A stretch of DNA of 39,747 bases, taken from the NCBI GenBank assembly GCA_045612065.1, contig JAZKYH010000070.1:1-39747 (forward strand). Reading direction: 5' to 3'. Made by a program: the position numbers and the translations under genes. The notes beneath the pieces are model-generated. The model saw only the letters and a list, made by a program, of their open reading frames with translations, ran no database searches and was not told the DNA's origin. Positions 7,656 to 16,419 of this stretch are shown piece by piece. The stretch is from UBA1189 sp045612065. Lineage in GTDB: Bacteria; Bacteroidota; Bacteroidia; Bacteroidales; Bacteroidaceae. The first letter of the stretch is position 1. Every line of letters begins with the position of its first letter.

Positions 7656-7690
7656 GTATTACAGATTTTTAAGCTTAGGTTTGCAAACCT
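7653..7690 (+). promoter_or_regulatory. Promoter with palindrome over the -7 box
   Basis: TTTG at 7653-7656 and TAGGTTTG at 7676-7683 are 19 bp apart, a good Bacteroidetes -33/-7 pair. A perfect 14-bp palindrome, AGGTTTGCAAACCT (7677-7690), covers the -7 box and the start point and could be an operator. Confidence 0.65.
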
Positions 7691-7737
7691 TAAATATAAT
7701 ACGTATTTTTACGAGTTAAAGACGAAATACCACATAC

Positions 7738-8790
7738 ATGAGATTCATCCGTATCATACTCTTACTGCTTGCACCATTGTGTGTCTTTGGACAAGGAAAG
7801 CAGGTGAATCTTCTCTTTGTGGGCGACCTCATGCAGCATCAGGCACAAATCAATGCTGCCCTACGTGCCGACAGCAGCTACGACTACACAAACTGCTTCT
7901 CTTTGGTAAAGGAGCACATCAGCCGTGCCGACCTTGCCATAGGCAATCTTGAAGTCACGTTAGGCGGCAAGCCCTACCGCGGCTATCCACAGTTCAGTGC
8001 CCCCGACGAATATCTCTATGCCATAAAGGATGCAGGATTCGACATACTTACTACAGCCAATAATCATAGCCTTGACCGCAGACGCAGAGGCTTGGAGCGC
8101 ACACTCACGCTTATCGATTCTATCGGCCTCACATCTGTAGGGACCTATCGCAATGAGGAAGACCGTACCAACCGATACCCCCTTATCGTGGAAAAGAACG
8201 GCATACGCATCGCCCTACTGTGTGCCACCTATGGCACTAATGGCATTGCCACCACACCTCCCAACATCGTCAACAGCCTCAACCGCAAGGAATTGGCAGC
8301 TGACATACAAAAAGCCCGCACGATGACACCCGATGTCATCATAGCACTCATGCACTGGGGCACTGAGTATCAACAGACGCCCAATGAAGAACAGCTTGAG
8401 CTGGCTCAATGGCTCATTGGTCAAGGCGTAGACCACGTCATCGGCAGCCACCCCCATGTGATACAACCCATCAAGATGATACCTCATGCCGAATACCCCA
8501 CCCAACATGCTGTGGTATACTCACTCGGCAATTATGTATCCAATATGAGCATCACTCATGGTGATGTAGGGATGGCAGTAGAGCTTACCATCGAAAAGAT
8601 AGGCCACACTACCCGACTGAAGAGCCTCACTCCCCATCTCGTATGGACAGAGCGGGCCGTGCTAAGTCGTAGCGGGGACTTCCGAATCATCCCTGAAGAC
8701 ACCATTCCCGCCGACCTCACCCCGGAGGGGAGGCAACGCATGCTGCGAGCCATTGCTACCGAAAAGCATTTCATAAAAGAACAAAAATAG
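7738..8790 (+). CDS. CapA-family metallophosphatase-like protein
   Basis: The 350-residue protein has a short signal peptide (RFIRIILLLLAPLCVFGQG) and the full CapA/PgsA fold. It shows the metallophosphatase-type motifs VGDLMQHQ, IGNLEVTLGG, TTANNHSLDRR, MHWGTEYQQTPNEEQ and GSHPHVIQPI. CapA homologues take part in poly-gamma-glutamate capsule synthesis, but in Bacteroidales they are usually isolated and of unknown substrate; no capB or capC is nearby here. It should act outside the inner membrane. It has its own promoter and is separated from the next gene by a second promoter. Confidence 0.85.
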   Translation: MRFIRIILLLLAPLCVFGQGKQVNLLFVGDLMQHQAQINAALRADSSYDYTNCFSLVKEHISRADLAIGNLEVTLGGKPYRGYPQFSAPDEYLYAIKDAGFDILTTANNHSLDRRRRGLERTLTLIDSIGLTSVGTYRNEEDRTNRYPLIVEKNGIRIALLCATYGTNGIATTPPNIVNSLNRKELAADIQKARTMTPDVIIALMHWGTEYQQTPNEEQLELAQWLIGQGVDHVIGSHPHVIQPIKMIPHAEYPTQHAVVYSLGNYVSNMSITHGDVGMAVELTIEKIGHTTRLKSLTPHLVWTERAVLSRSGDFRIIPEDTIPADLTPEGRQRMLRAIATEKHFIKEQK

Positions 8791-8821
8791 GATTCGCAAC
8801 GAGAACTATCATTTTTTTTCG

Positions 8822-8829
8822 TACATTTG
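8822..8829 (+). promoter_or_regulatory. -7 box (TACATTTG)
   Basis: TACATTTG matches TAnnTTTG, 30 bp before the ATG at 8859 and after a T-rich run. Confidence 0.55.
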
Positions 8830-8858
8830 CAAGTTGTATATAATATATTAGGTACGAT

Positions 8859-10718
8859 ATGAACAGACTATTCAAGCATATACTACTGATATCAGCCTTG
8901 GTCTTTTCGACACAGTGGGCTGCGGCACAAACAGAGAACTACTTCCTCCACACCGTAACCAAGGGACAAGGCCTATACTCAATCTCTCGCATGTATGGTG
9001 TCACAGAGGCTGACATTATCAAGCTGAATCCAGGCAGTGATGTAGTGATAAAGGCTGGCGAGCAGTTGCGTATTCCGCAAACCAAAAAGGTGGAAGCTAC
9101 CATAGAGACAGCACCAACGAATGCTACGAACGAGCGTTTCCACACCATTAAGACGGGCGAAACACTATACAGGCTGACCGTTATCTATGGACTCACAGCA
9201 CGTGAGATTTGCAATGCCAATCCGGGATTGAGTGCTGAGAATTTCAAGGTTGGTCAGGTTATCATCATCCCCGAGAAAAAGGAGTCTGAGCAGCAAGCGA
9301 CACAATCCAACGTGGACGGACAAACATCTGTGACAGGACAGACAGCAACGCCCGCTGCTGAACAGAAGAAAAGCAACTGCCGCACAGAGCATTTGGTGAA
9401 GCGTAAAGAGAACATCTACCGCATCAGCCGTATGTATGGCATCTCTGAATTGGAGTTGGTGAATGCCAACCCTGAGTTACGCGAGCGCAAAATGAGAATG
9501 GGAGAGATATTATGCATCCCCTACCCCAAAACAGAGCAAGGCAAACAGATGGAGCAGCAAGAGACAGCGGCCCCCGTTGTGAATATCGTCCCCACCGATG
9601 AGGAGCTATTTGCCGAATTGAAGGTGGTGCCTGAAAACATCGAGCAGATAAAGACAGCCATCATACTGCCTCTGATGCTTAACGACAGTGTCTCAAGCGA
9701 GCAAATGAAGATGGTAGAGTTCTACGAGGGCGCACTTCTGGCATTGGACAGTCTGAAGAAACAGGGCGTATCGGTAGACCTACATATCTATGACTCAGGC
9801 AACAAGTGGGCATCTATCCAACCCATATTGGAAAAACCCGAGATGAAGGAGATGAACCTCATCATCGGCCCCGTATACGACACACACATCGCCGAGGCAG
9901 CAACCTTTGCCGAAAGCAATGGCATCCGTATGGTGGTACCCTTTGCCCGACAAGTCGATGCGGTATTCACCAACCCCTACGTATATCAAGTGAACACACC
10001 GCAGAGTTACTTCTACTCCGAGGTGTACGACCATTTCTTCATGCAATTCCCGCAACCTAACATCGTATTCTTTGAATCTCCCGAAGAGAAGGACGACGAC
10101 CTCATCAGCGGCTTCAAGCACGAACTCGACTATCGTGATATGCCCTACACCGTGCTGTTGGCCGATACTGCAACCAACAAGGACACCATACTCACCTGCC
10201 TCGATACGAAGCGACACAACATCCTGATGATGACATCAGAAAAGAGCGGTAGCTTGAACAATATGGTACCAGTATTCCAACTCTTGGTGCGCGATACAGC
10301 AGCAACAAAGTTCGACATCAGTCTCTTCGGTTACCCCCAATATCAGATATATACCAATAACCACTTGGCTTCGTTCTACGAGATAGACACCTATTTCTAC
10401 TCTTCGTTTTACACCAACAATCTGTTGCCCGAGGCCAAGGCGTTCCACCAAAAATACCGACGCACCTACTGCAAGGAGATTGTGAATCGCTATCCCAAGT
10501 ATGCGATTTTGGGATTTGATGTAACCTACTATTTCCTCAAGGCAATGCATATGTATGGCACTGACATGGAGAACCGACTGAGCGAGATGAAGTATAACCC
10601 CTTGCAGACGGGCTTCAAGTTTGAGCGTGTCAATAACTGGGGCGGATTCATCAATCGCAAGGTATTCTTCGTGCATTTCTCACGCGACTATAACCTGCAA
10701 ACCATTGACTTTGACTGA
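8859..10718 (+). CDS. LysM protein with periplasmic-binding-like domain
   Basis: The 619-residue protein has a signal peptide (cleavage near AAAQ). Three LysM repeats follow (about 29-72, 93-138 and 175-222), each with a Y-I/L-YG-I/L pattern and a ...IP end. The region from about 265 to 600 resembles a type 1 periplasmic-binding fold (IKTAIILPLMLND, FYEGALLALDSLKKQGVSVDLHIYDSG, IIGPVYDTHIAEAATFAESNGI). The layout suggests a cell-wall-bound periplasmic or outer-membrane-associated protein; what it binds is unknown. Its stop overlaps the next start codon, so the two are probably co-translated. Confidence 0.82.
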   Translation: MNRLFKHILLISALVFSTQWAAAQTENYFLHTVTKGQGLYSISRMYGVTEADIIKLNPGSDVVIKAGEQLRIPQTKKVEATIETAPTNATNERFHTIKTGETLYRLTVIYGLTAREICNANPGLSAENFKVGQVIIIPEKKESEQQATQSNVDGQTSVTGQTATPAAEQKKSNCRTEHLVKRKENIYRISRMYGISELELVNANPELRERKMRMGEILCIPYPKTEQGKQMEQQETAAPVVNIVPTDEELFAELKVVPENIEQIKTAIILPLMLNDSVSSEQMKMVEFYEGALLALDSLKKQGVSVDLHIYDSGNKWASIQPILEKPEMKEMNLIIGPVYDTHIAEAATFAESNGIRMVVPFARQVDAVFTNPYVYQVNTPQSYFYSEVYDHFFMQFPQPNIVFFESPEEKDDDLISGFKHELDYRDMPYTVLLADTATNKDTILTCLDTKRHNILMMTSEKSGSLNNMVPVFQLLVRDTAATKFDISLFGYPQYQIYTNNHLASFYEIDTYFYSSFYTNNLLPEAKAFHQKYRRTYCKEIVNRYPKYAILGFDVTYYFLKAMHMYGTDMENRLSEMKYNPLQTGFKFERVNNWGGFINRKVFFVHFSRDYNLQTIDFD

Positions 10719-11422
10719 TGAAGCGTCTTTTCATTCCCCTCATCGGTCTACTGCTGAGCACGTTATCATTTGCACAAGTGGGCGAACTGCGCAGCAACCT
10801 GGCCATGGGCGTTAATGCAGGATACAACTTGAGTCGTGTAGACTTCAGTCCCACGATCAAGCAAGAGCTTCAGCCAGGTCTGACAGGCGGTTTCACCTTG
10901 CGCTACACCACAGAGAAGTACTTTGCCCTTATCTGTGCAGCCCAGCTCGAAGTCAACCTTGCCCAACGCGGATGGAGAGAACTCATTGAGGACGGTAGCA
11001 ACAATACCTATCATCGCACCACAAACTACATTGAGATACCCTTCTTTGCTCACCTCGGATGGGGGAAAAGGGAAGACAAGATGCAGTTCTTCGTCAATGC
11101 AGGTCCACAGTTCGGTTTCTATCTCCCCAGTAAAAAAGAGGAGTATTATGGTTTCTCCGAAGAATACCCTTGGGATGAGAGCAAACGCCCTGGTAGCACC
11201 ACACAGCAATACGGCAAGGCTGTAGAGAACACTCTCGAATATGGCATTGCAGGAGGTGTGGGCATGGAATTGAAGACAGGCATCGGCAATTTCCTCATCG
11301 AAGGACGCTATTTCTTCGGTCTCTCCGACATGTTCGGCAACTCAAAGGCCGACCCCTTCGGTCGCTCGGCCAACACAACCATCACAGGAAAGATATCTTA
11401 CTTGATAGATATAACCAAGTAA
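10718..11422 (+). CDS. Outer-membrane beta-barrel protein (PorT-like)
   Basis: The 234-residue protein has a signal peptide (KRLFIPLIGLLLSTLSFAQ) and alternating aromatic beta-strands typical of the Bacteroidetes outer-membrane beta-barrel family: GVNAGYNLSRVDFSP, GGFTLRYTTEKYFAL, YIEIPFFAHLGWG, QFFVNAGPQFGFYLP, LEYGIAGGVGMELKTG and FLIEGRYFFGLSDMF. The end is a short strand ISYLIDITK. The ATG overlaps the upstream stop by one base (TGATG), so it is coupled to the LysM protein and the two may work together in the envelope. Ligand and exact role are unknown. Confidence 0.82.
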   Translation: MKRLFIPLIGLLLSTLSFAQVGELRSNLAMGVNAGYNLSRVDFSPTIKQELQPGLTGGFTLRYTTEKYFALICAAQLEVNLAQRGWRELIEDGSNNTYHRTTNYIEIPFFAHLGWGKREDKMQFFVNAGPQFGFYLPSKKEEYYGFSEEYPWDESKRPGSTTQQYGKAVENTLEYGIAGGVGMELKTGIGNFLIEGRYFFGLSDMFGNSKADPFGRSANTTITGKISYLIDITK

Positions 11423-11448
11423 ACATAACCACAACACCGATATACAAT

Positions 11449-12372
11449 ATGAAGAGCAACAAACGCCACGGAAAGAAAGGCCCCAACCAAATATTCCACT
11501 ACTCTCCAGTAGAGAACACCACGCTGCTGGCTTTCCTATACATCATACTTGCCCCCAAGAGCAAGAGCGACATCAAGTCGATGCTCGCCCATCACCACGT
11601 AGCGGTGAACGGACAGCCCTTGACACAGTTTGACACTCCCCTTACCCCCCGCGACAAGGTTTCGGTAAACTTCACCCGTCCCTTTGCCGTGCTTCGCGCC
11701 AGCCAGTTGCACCTCCTCTACGAAGACAAGTATCTCGTAGTAGTGGAGAAGGCTGCGGGACTGCTCACCGTGGGTCACGACAACAAGAAAAAGACAGCGC
11801 AGAGCCTACTTACCGACTACTTGAAGCAGAAAGATGCCCGCTCTACGGCTTACGTGTGCCATCGTTTGGACCAATACACCTCAGGTATCCTCGTCTTTGC
11901 CAAGGACCCCGACTTGCAGCGTGAGTTACGCTACAACTGGGACAATTATGTACGTGAGCGCTCTTATACTGCGGTCGTAGAGGGTTGCCCCGAGATGCCC
12001 CAACAGGAGTTGCGCCACAACCTCGTGGAGAACAATAACAACATGATGGTATACGTAGCCCGCAAGCCCGACGAAGGCCGCTTGGCAGTGACACGCTACC
12101 GCGTGGTGCAGAGCAATGACTACCATGCCCTACTCGATGTACAAATCTTCACCGGACGCAAGAACCAGATTCGCGTGCAGCTTGCCGAGATAGGCAATCC
12201 CGTAGCAGGCGACCGCAAGTATGGCGGCAAGACCAACCCCATAGGCCGACTCATGCTACACAACCACCGCCTGTCGATCGTGCACCCGGTGACACGCGAG
12301 CTCATGCACTTCGAAGTACCCGCACCCGCCGCCTTCCGCAAGGTAGTGCAGAACCGTGAGATGAACGATTAA
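11449..12372 (+). CDS. RluA-family pseudouridine synthase with S4 domain
   Basis: The 307-residue protein has an S4-like RNA-binding region at about 20-75 (TLLAFLYIILAPKSKSDIKSMLAHHHVAVNG), then the RluA catalytic domain. The signature is HRLDQYTSGIL, with the catalytic Asp141, then RKNQIRVQLAEIGNPVAGDRKYG and GRLMLHNHRLSIVHP. It isomerises uridines in rRNA or tRNA; which position cannot be told from sequence alone. The basic N-terminus (SNKRHGKKGPNQ) would help RNA binding. The gap to the previous gene is short (26 bp), so it may share its transcript. Confidence 0.88.
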   Translation: MKSNKRHGKKGPNQIFHYSPVENTTLLAFLYIILAPKSKSDIKSMLAHHHVAVNGQPLTQFDTPLTPRDKVSVNFTRPFAVLRASQLHLLYEDKYLVVVEKAAGLLTVGHDNKKKTAQSLLTDYLKQKDARSTAYVCHRLDQYTSGILVFAKDPDLQRELRYNWDNYVRERSYTAVVEGCPEMPQQELRHNLVENNNNMMVYVARKPDEGRLAVTRYRVVQSNDYHALLDVQIFTGRKNQIRVQLAEIGNPVAGDRKYGGKTNPIGRLMLHNHRLSIVHPVTRELMHFEVPAPAAFRKVVQNREMND

Positions 12373-12476
12373 GGGTTATAGGTTATGGGCTTTTGACTGT
12401 TAGCTGTTAGCTTTTGGCTGTTAGCCCTAAACTCTTCCCTCTTAACTCTTCCCTCTTAACTTAAAAAAAGACTCCC

Positions 12477-13817
12477 ATGACCACCCTGATACATCAAGCC
12501 ATCATCGTCAACGAAGGCGAGCAGTACGTAGGTAGCGTACTCATCGAAGACAATCGCATAGCCGCTATCATTCGCGGCACCGACACCACAGGCATCACCG
12601 CCGACTGCGTCATCGATGCCCAAGGACAGTATCTCATCCCAGGCTGCATCGACGACCACGTGCACTTCCGCGACCCGGGCCTGACCCACAAGGCCGACAT
12701 GCACACCGAGAGCCGCGCCGCAGCACGAGGTGGTGTGACCTCAGTGATGGACATGCCCAACTGCAATCCGCAGACCACCACGTTGGAAGCCGTGGAGGCC
12801 AAGTTTGCCGATGCCAAGGCAAAGTGTCTCGTCAATCACTCCTTCTACCTTGGTGCCACGACAGATAATATCGGCGAAGTGCGCCGTGTAGACCCGCATA
12901 CTATCTGCGGAGTGAAACTCTTCATGGGAAGTAGCACGGGAGGCATGTTGGTAGACCAAGACGAGCGCATCGAGACCATCTTCAGCGAATCGCCCACCCT
13001 CATCGCCCTGCACTGTGAAGACCAAAGCATCATCTCGGCCAACACAGCCAAGTATAAGGAGGCTACCGCCAGCGACGACCCTGCGGTAGAGTACCACCCC
13101 CTCATCCGTAGCGAGGAGGCTTGCTACCAATCCACCAAGAAGGCCGTCGAACTGGCCAAGAAGACCGGAGCCAAGATACACATCATGCACATCAGCACAG
13201 CACGCGAGTTGGAACTCTTGCAACAGGGTGACCTCAAGGACAAGCAGATTACTGCCGAGGTGTGTCTGCCCCACCTCTACTACACCGATGCCGACTATGC
13301 CACCTATGGCACCCGCATCAAGTGCAACCCCGCCGTGAAGACCGAGGCCGACCGCGACGCCCTACGCAAGGCACTACGCAAAGGACTCATCGATGTCATC
13401 GGCACCGACCATGCCCCTCATCTCCCTGCCGACAAGGTAGGCGGTTCACTCAAGGCCGCTTCGGGCATCCCCACCATACAATACGTACTTCCCGCCATGC
13501 TCGAGTTGGCCGACGAAGGTATCATCACCCTCCCCCAAGTGGTAGAGAAGATGGCACACAACCCCGCCATATTATATAAGGTAAAGAAGCGCGGCTTCAT
13601 CCGCGAAGGTTACCGTGCCGACCTCGTGCTCTTGAGCCCCGATGCTCCCCACACCGTCACCACTGAGGAGATACAGAGCAGGTGCGCCTGGAGCCCCTTC
13701 GAGGGCCACACCTTCCGTTGGGATATCACCCACACCTGGGTCAATGGTCATGCCGTATATGCCAATGGCAAGTTCGACGAAAGCATGATGGGCGAGAGAA
13801 TGGAGTTTAATTCCTAA
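12477..13817 (+). CDS. pyrC: Dihydroorotase
   Basis: The 446-residue protein is an amidohydrolase of the class I dihydroorotase type. It has the metal-binding DDHVHFRDPG (His61, His63), the GVTSVMDMPNCNP segment, a GVKLFMGSS stretch whose Lys (about 147) is the expected carbamylated bridge, IHIMHIST, and GTDHAPH near 310. It closes carbamoyl-aspartate to dihydroorotate in cytosolic pyrimidine synthesis. Allantoinase and hydantoinase relatives share the fold, but the residues near the active site fit dihydroorotase best. The 104-bp gap before it is filled with short repeats (GTTAGCTGTTAGC, TCTTCCCTCTTAAC) common in this clade. Confidence 0.9.
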   Translation: MTTLIHQAIIVNEGEQYVGSVLIEDNRIAAIIRGTDTTGITADCVIDAQGQYLIPGCIDDHVHFRDPGLTHKADMHTESRAAARGGVTSVMDMPNCNPQTTTLEAVEAKFADAKAKCLVNHSFYLGATTDNIGEVRRVDPHTICGVKLFMGSSTGGMLVDQDERIETIFSESPTLIALHCEDQSIISANTAKYKEATASDDPAVEYHPLIRSEEACYQSTKKAVELAKKTGAKIHIMHISTARELELLQQGDLKDKQITAEVCLPHLYYTDADYATYGTRIKCNPAVKTEADRDALRKALRKGLIDVIGTDHAPHLPADKVGGSLKAASGIPTIQYVLPAMLELADEGIITLPQVVEKMAHNPAILYKVKKRGFIREGYRADLVLLSPDAPHTVTTEEIQSRCAWSPFEGHTFRWDITHTWVNGHAVYANGKFDESMMGERMEFNS

Positions 13818-13863
13818 TTCTTGTGTAGAGTGTAGTGTGTAGTGTTTAGAGTGACATAGCCTT

Positions 13864-14838
13864 ATGCCACAAAGAATTCATAATTGCTTTTCCCTACGGC
13901 CAGCGAACTTCGTTTCTGAATTCAGAGTTCTCCATTATCACGTCCGCGAGGTAGTCCCCTACATCAACTGGATATACTATTTCCATGCCTGGGGTATGGA
14001 GCCACGCTTTGCAGCCGTTACCGACATCCACGACTGCCCCTCGTGCCGTGCGTCGTGGATTGCCTCCTTCCCCGCCGAGGAGCAAGCCAAGGCCCGCGAA
14101 GCCATGAAACTCTACGACGAAGCCGTTGAACTGCTCCGCCAATGGGCCGACGAGCCCATCTGCCACGCCCTCTTCCTCCTGGCCGATGCCTATAGCGAGG
14201 GCGACGACATCATCATAGACAATCGCATACGCATCCCCTTCCTACGCCAGCAACACGTAGGCAAGTCAGGCTACACCCTCTGCCTGAGCGACTTCATAAG
14301 AGAGAAAGAAGAGGGATGCCAAGCCGCCCCTAAGGAAAGAAAAGAACCAGACATCGCAAGCACGATGGGAGTGTTTGCAACAACAGTGTCTCTACCTCCA
14401 GAGAAACTTTCAACTTTCAACTTTCAACTTTCCACTCTATCCGACCGCCTTGCCGAGGCCACGGCCGAGAAGATGCACGAAGAGGTGCGCAAGCACCATT
14501 GGGGCTATGCCAAGGATGAGCAGTTGACGATGCGCGAGCTCCACGAAGAGCGCTTCCAGGGCATACGCCCTGCCGTAGGCTACCCCAGCCTCCCCGACCA
14601 GTCCATCAACTTCCTCATCGGCGAGCTGCTGCCCCTCTCCGAGATAGGCATCACCCTCTCCGAGAATGGCGCCATGAGCCCCCACAGCAGCGTCTCAGGC
14701 CTCATATTCGCCCACCCCAAGGCACACTACTTCTCCGTAGGCAGCATCAGCGAAGAGCAACTCCTCGACTACGCCCACCGACGAGGTATCACCCTTGATC
14801 AGGCCAAGAAGTTCCTTGCCGCCATCATCAATCACTAA
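13864..14838 (+). CDS. Stand-alone MetH reactivation (activation) domain protein
   Basis: The 324-residue protein aligns by eye with the C-terminal S-adenosylmethionine-binding domain of cobalamin methionine synthase. It has VVPYINWIYYFHAW, MGVFATT, DRLAEATAEKMHEEVRKHHWGYA, GIRPAVGYPSLPD (RxxxGYP), and SENGAMSPHSSVSGLIFAHPKAHYFSVG. No catalytic, folate or cobalamin domain is present, so it probably acts in trans on a split MetH. Between FATT and DRLAEA there is an insert encoded by a CTTTCAA repeat (14404-14438, translated KLSTFNFQLSTLS). This repeat type normally occurs between genes. Dihydroorotase lies 46 bp upstream. Confidence 0.8.
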   Translation: MPQRIHNCFSLRPANFVSEFRVLHYHVREVVPYINWIYYFHAWGMEPRFAAVTDIHDCPSCRASWIASFPAEEQAKAREAMKLYDEAVELLRQWADEPICHALFLLADAYSEGDDIIIDNRIRIPFLRQQHVGKSGYTLCLSDFIREKEEGCQAAPKERKEPDIASTMGVFATTVSLPPEKLSTFNFQLSTLSDRLAEATAEKMHEEVRKHHWGYAKDEQLTMRELHEERFQGIRPAVGYPSLPDQSINFLIGELLPLSEIGITLSENGAMSPHSSVSGLIFAHPKAHYFSVGSISEEQLLDYAHRRGITLDQAKKFLAAIINH

Positions 14839-15480
14839 ATCCCATCCTTGCCCATAGCAGACTCCTCTGATCCGTACAGAAACAACGAAAAGAATCCTCT
14901 CCCCCGACGCTACATCAGTGTCAGCGAGAGCAGCACCAAGAGCGAGCCTCGGACGACTCGGGCAAAGGCCCCGGGGCCTCCCCTAACCAAAGGCTCGTGA
15001 GCGAGACTCCTCGGGAGAGGTAAACCTCTCTTCGTCGCAACCGACGCTCTTTCGCGTCGGCCCGAGGAGGGGGGCTCAGACCTCGCGGGTGAGCAGTGCG
15101 CTTTCATGATGATGAGATATTACGTTAGCAACGATGGTGGTGCTCCTTGGGAGAGGGATGGGGTGAGGCCCCTACGCAGCTCACGATGCCGAGCGAGCCG
15201 GCAAGGGCGGTGAGTACTGCGATTAATACTTTGAGAAACTTGCTCCAATTGATTTGTTTCATTTGGGTTATAGGTTATGGGTGTCATCCCGACAAAGCGA
15301 AGCGCCGCCGACGCGGAGCATTAGCGTCGGTTGCGACGAAGGGAGGTTTATCTCCCCCGAGGAGCGTGCTTCAGCACTTCTCTCGCATCAGGACCTGGTG
15401 CAATCTTTCTCGCAGCGTCGCACGCCAAGTCTCATAGTCCCAGCGCGGGATCTCTCGCGTTGCTCGAGATGACAGAGACG
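14839..15480. other. Gene-free repeat region, left part
   Basis: No believable coding frame is seen. It holds two copies of the ~60-bp module also found inside mmd repeat copy B: one inverted at 15006-15070 and one direct at 15308-15365. Each has a CCGACGC/GCGTCGG hairpin, GGTTGCGAC(A/G)AAG and a (G)GAGG...CTCCC hairpin. A GC-rich CCCAGCGCGGGATCTCTCGC stretch and GGGTTTAGGGTT runs lie near 15440-15500. Confidence 0.6.
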
Positions 15481-15510
15481 CGGGGTTAGGGTTTAGGGTT
15501 CATTTTTATC

Positions 15511-15638
15511 AACCACGGATTACTCGGATTTTTCTATTGGGTCAATTTCGTTCCGTATTTCACGGACCATCATGCATCGCCTTGCTTGCATCCCTACGGC
15601 CGAAGGCCTAATCTGTGCAATCCGCGCAATCCGTGGTT
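15511..15638. repeat. Dispersed repeat with terminal inverted arms (AACCACGGATT)
   Basis: The block begins AACCACGGATTACTCGGATT and ends AATCCGCGCAATCCGTGGTT, so the ends are inverted copies over about 11-20 bp. It has no coding capacity. Similar ends are familiar from intergenic repeats of Bacteroidales, but I cannot count copies from one window. It may be a small non-autonomous element. Confidence 0.6.
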
Positions 15639-15699
15639 TCTGTTAATCCTGCTTTGTAGGCTTTTCCTCCTCCTTGCTCTGCTCTCGCTTCGAGCGTCG

Positions 15700-15852
15700 G
15701 TTGTCTGTTGTCTGTTGTCATCCATTGACAATGCAAAATCGCGGTTTAGCGAGAACGAGTCAAACTTGTTTGAACTTAGCCGAGCGTAAGCGATTTCGCG
15801 GCAGAAAGAATATCGGGCCCGATATTCGCGAGTTCTTTGGCCGAAGAACTCG
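15700..15852. repeat. Cluster of palindromes
   Basis: A TGTCTGTTGTC simple repeat (about 15701-15720) is followed by TCAAACTTGTTTGA. Next comes the perfect 20-bp palindrome GAATATCGGGCCCGATATTC (15808-15827), then the hairpin CGAGTTCTT/AAGAACTCG (15829-15852). No gene is seen. Confidence 0.65.
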
Positions 15853-16419
15853 GAGGGGTATTAATCCCTCGTTTCTGACGCAAAGATACTACACTTTATT
15901 TTTCCCTTTCGACTTAGTTCAAAAGACTTCAAAAGACTTCAAATAACTTTTTGCAATCCACTCATCTGTAGTGAGATAATGATTTTCCGCAGGTGCAACA
16001 ACATCACGCTGCAGGTGCGGGAATCCGCTGCCGCAGGTGCGGCAAAGCGCTTGCTCGAAGCACTCAGTACTCACCCTCAATTAATTTGTGCACTGTCTTT
16101 TTGTACTGGTATTATTATGGGCATATTTAATAATTAATAATTACTAAATATGAATTTTTATTACAACTATTTCACCTCCATCGGGAGAGAGAGCAGATTA
16201 ATTGAGTACTGAATACTGAGGGTATTTGTTTCTGCTCTCTTATATAGGCAGTGGCGACTTTGTCGGTACTTGGGAGAACTAAAGCTTACGGGAGCGCCCT
16301 GAGGGGGTGCTCCCGTGTGTGCTAAGATATTTGCATGTAAGATGGTGTTACTTGATGACCACTTGACTTCGTCGAGCTTGTTCACGCTTGGCAGAGATTA
16401 AGCGAGCTTATCTCTGCGC
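15853..16419. other. Gene-free region with a 22-bp-period GCAGGTGC array
   Basis: GCAGGTGC recurs at 15989, 16011 and 16033, an exact 22-bp period, each flanked by short partly complementary arms (TTCC with GGAA, TGCC with GGCA). A GAGAGCAGA/TCTGCTCTC inverted repeat lies at about 16188-16240. No coding frame is convincing. Confidence 0.55.
16288..16316 (-). terminator. Hairpin downstream of the BspA-like gene
   Basis: ACGGGAGC pairs with GCTCCCGT around a C/G-rich inner stem, about 100 bp after the stop of the minus-strand gene. There is no clear T run, so its role as a terminator is uncertain. Confidence 0.4.

Noticed and set aside
7629..7952. Small plus-strand frame before and inside the CapA-like gene
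   Set aside because: It starts inside the mmd terminator and runs out of frame into a well-supported gene.
15480..15502. Telomere-like GGGTTTAGGGTT tract
   Set aside because: It is only two to three units long and similar short runs (GGGTTATAGGTTATGGG) occur between other genes; it is a simple repeat.
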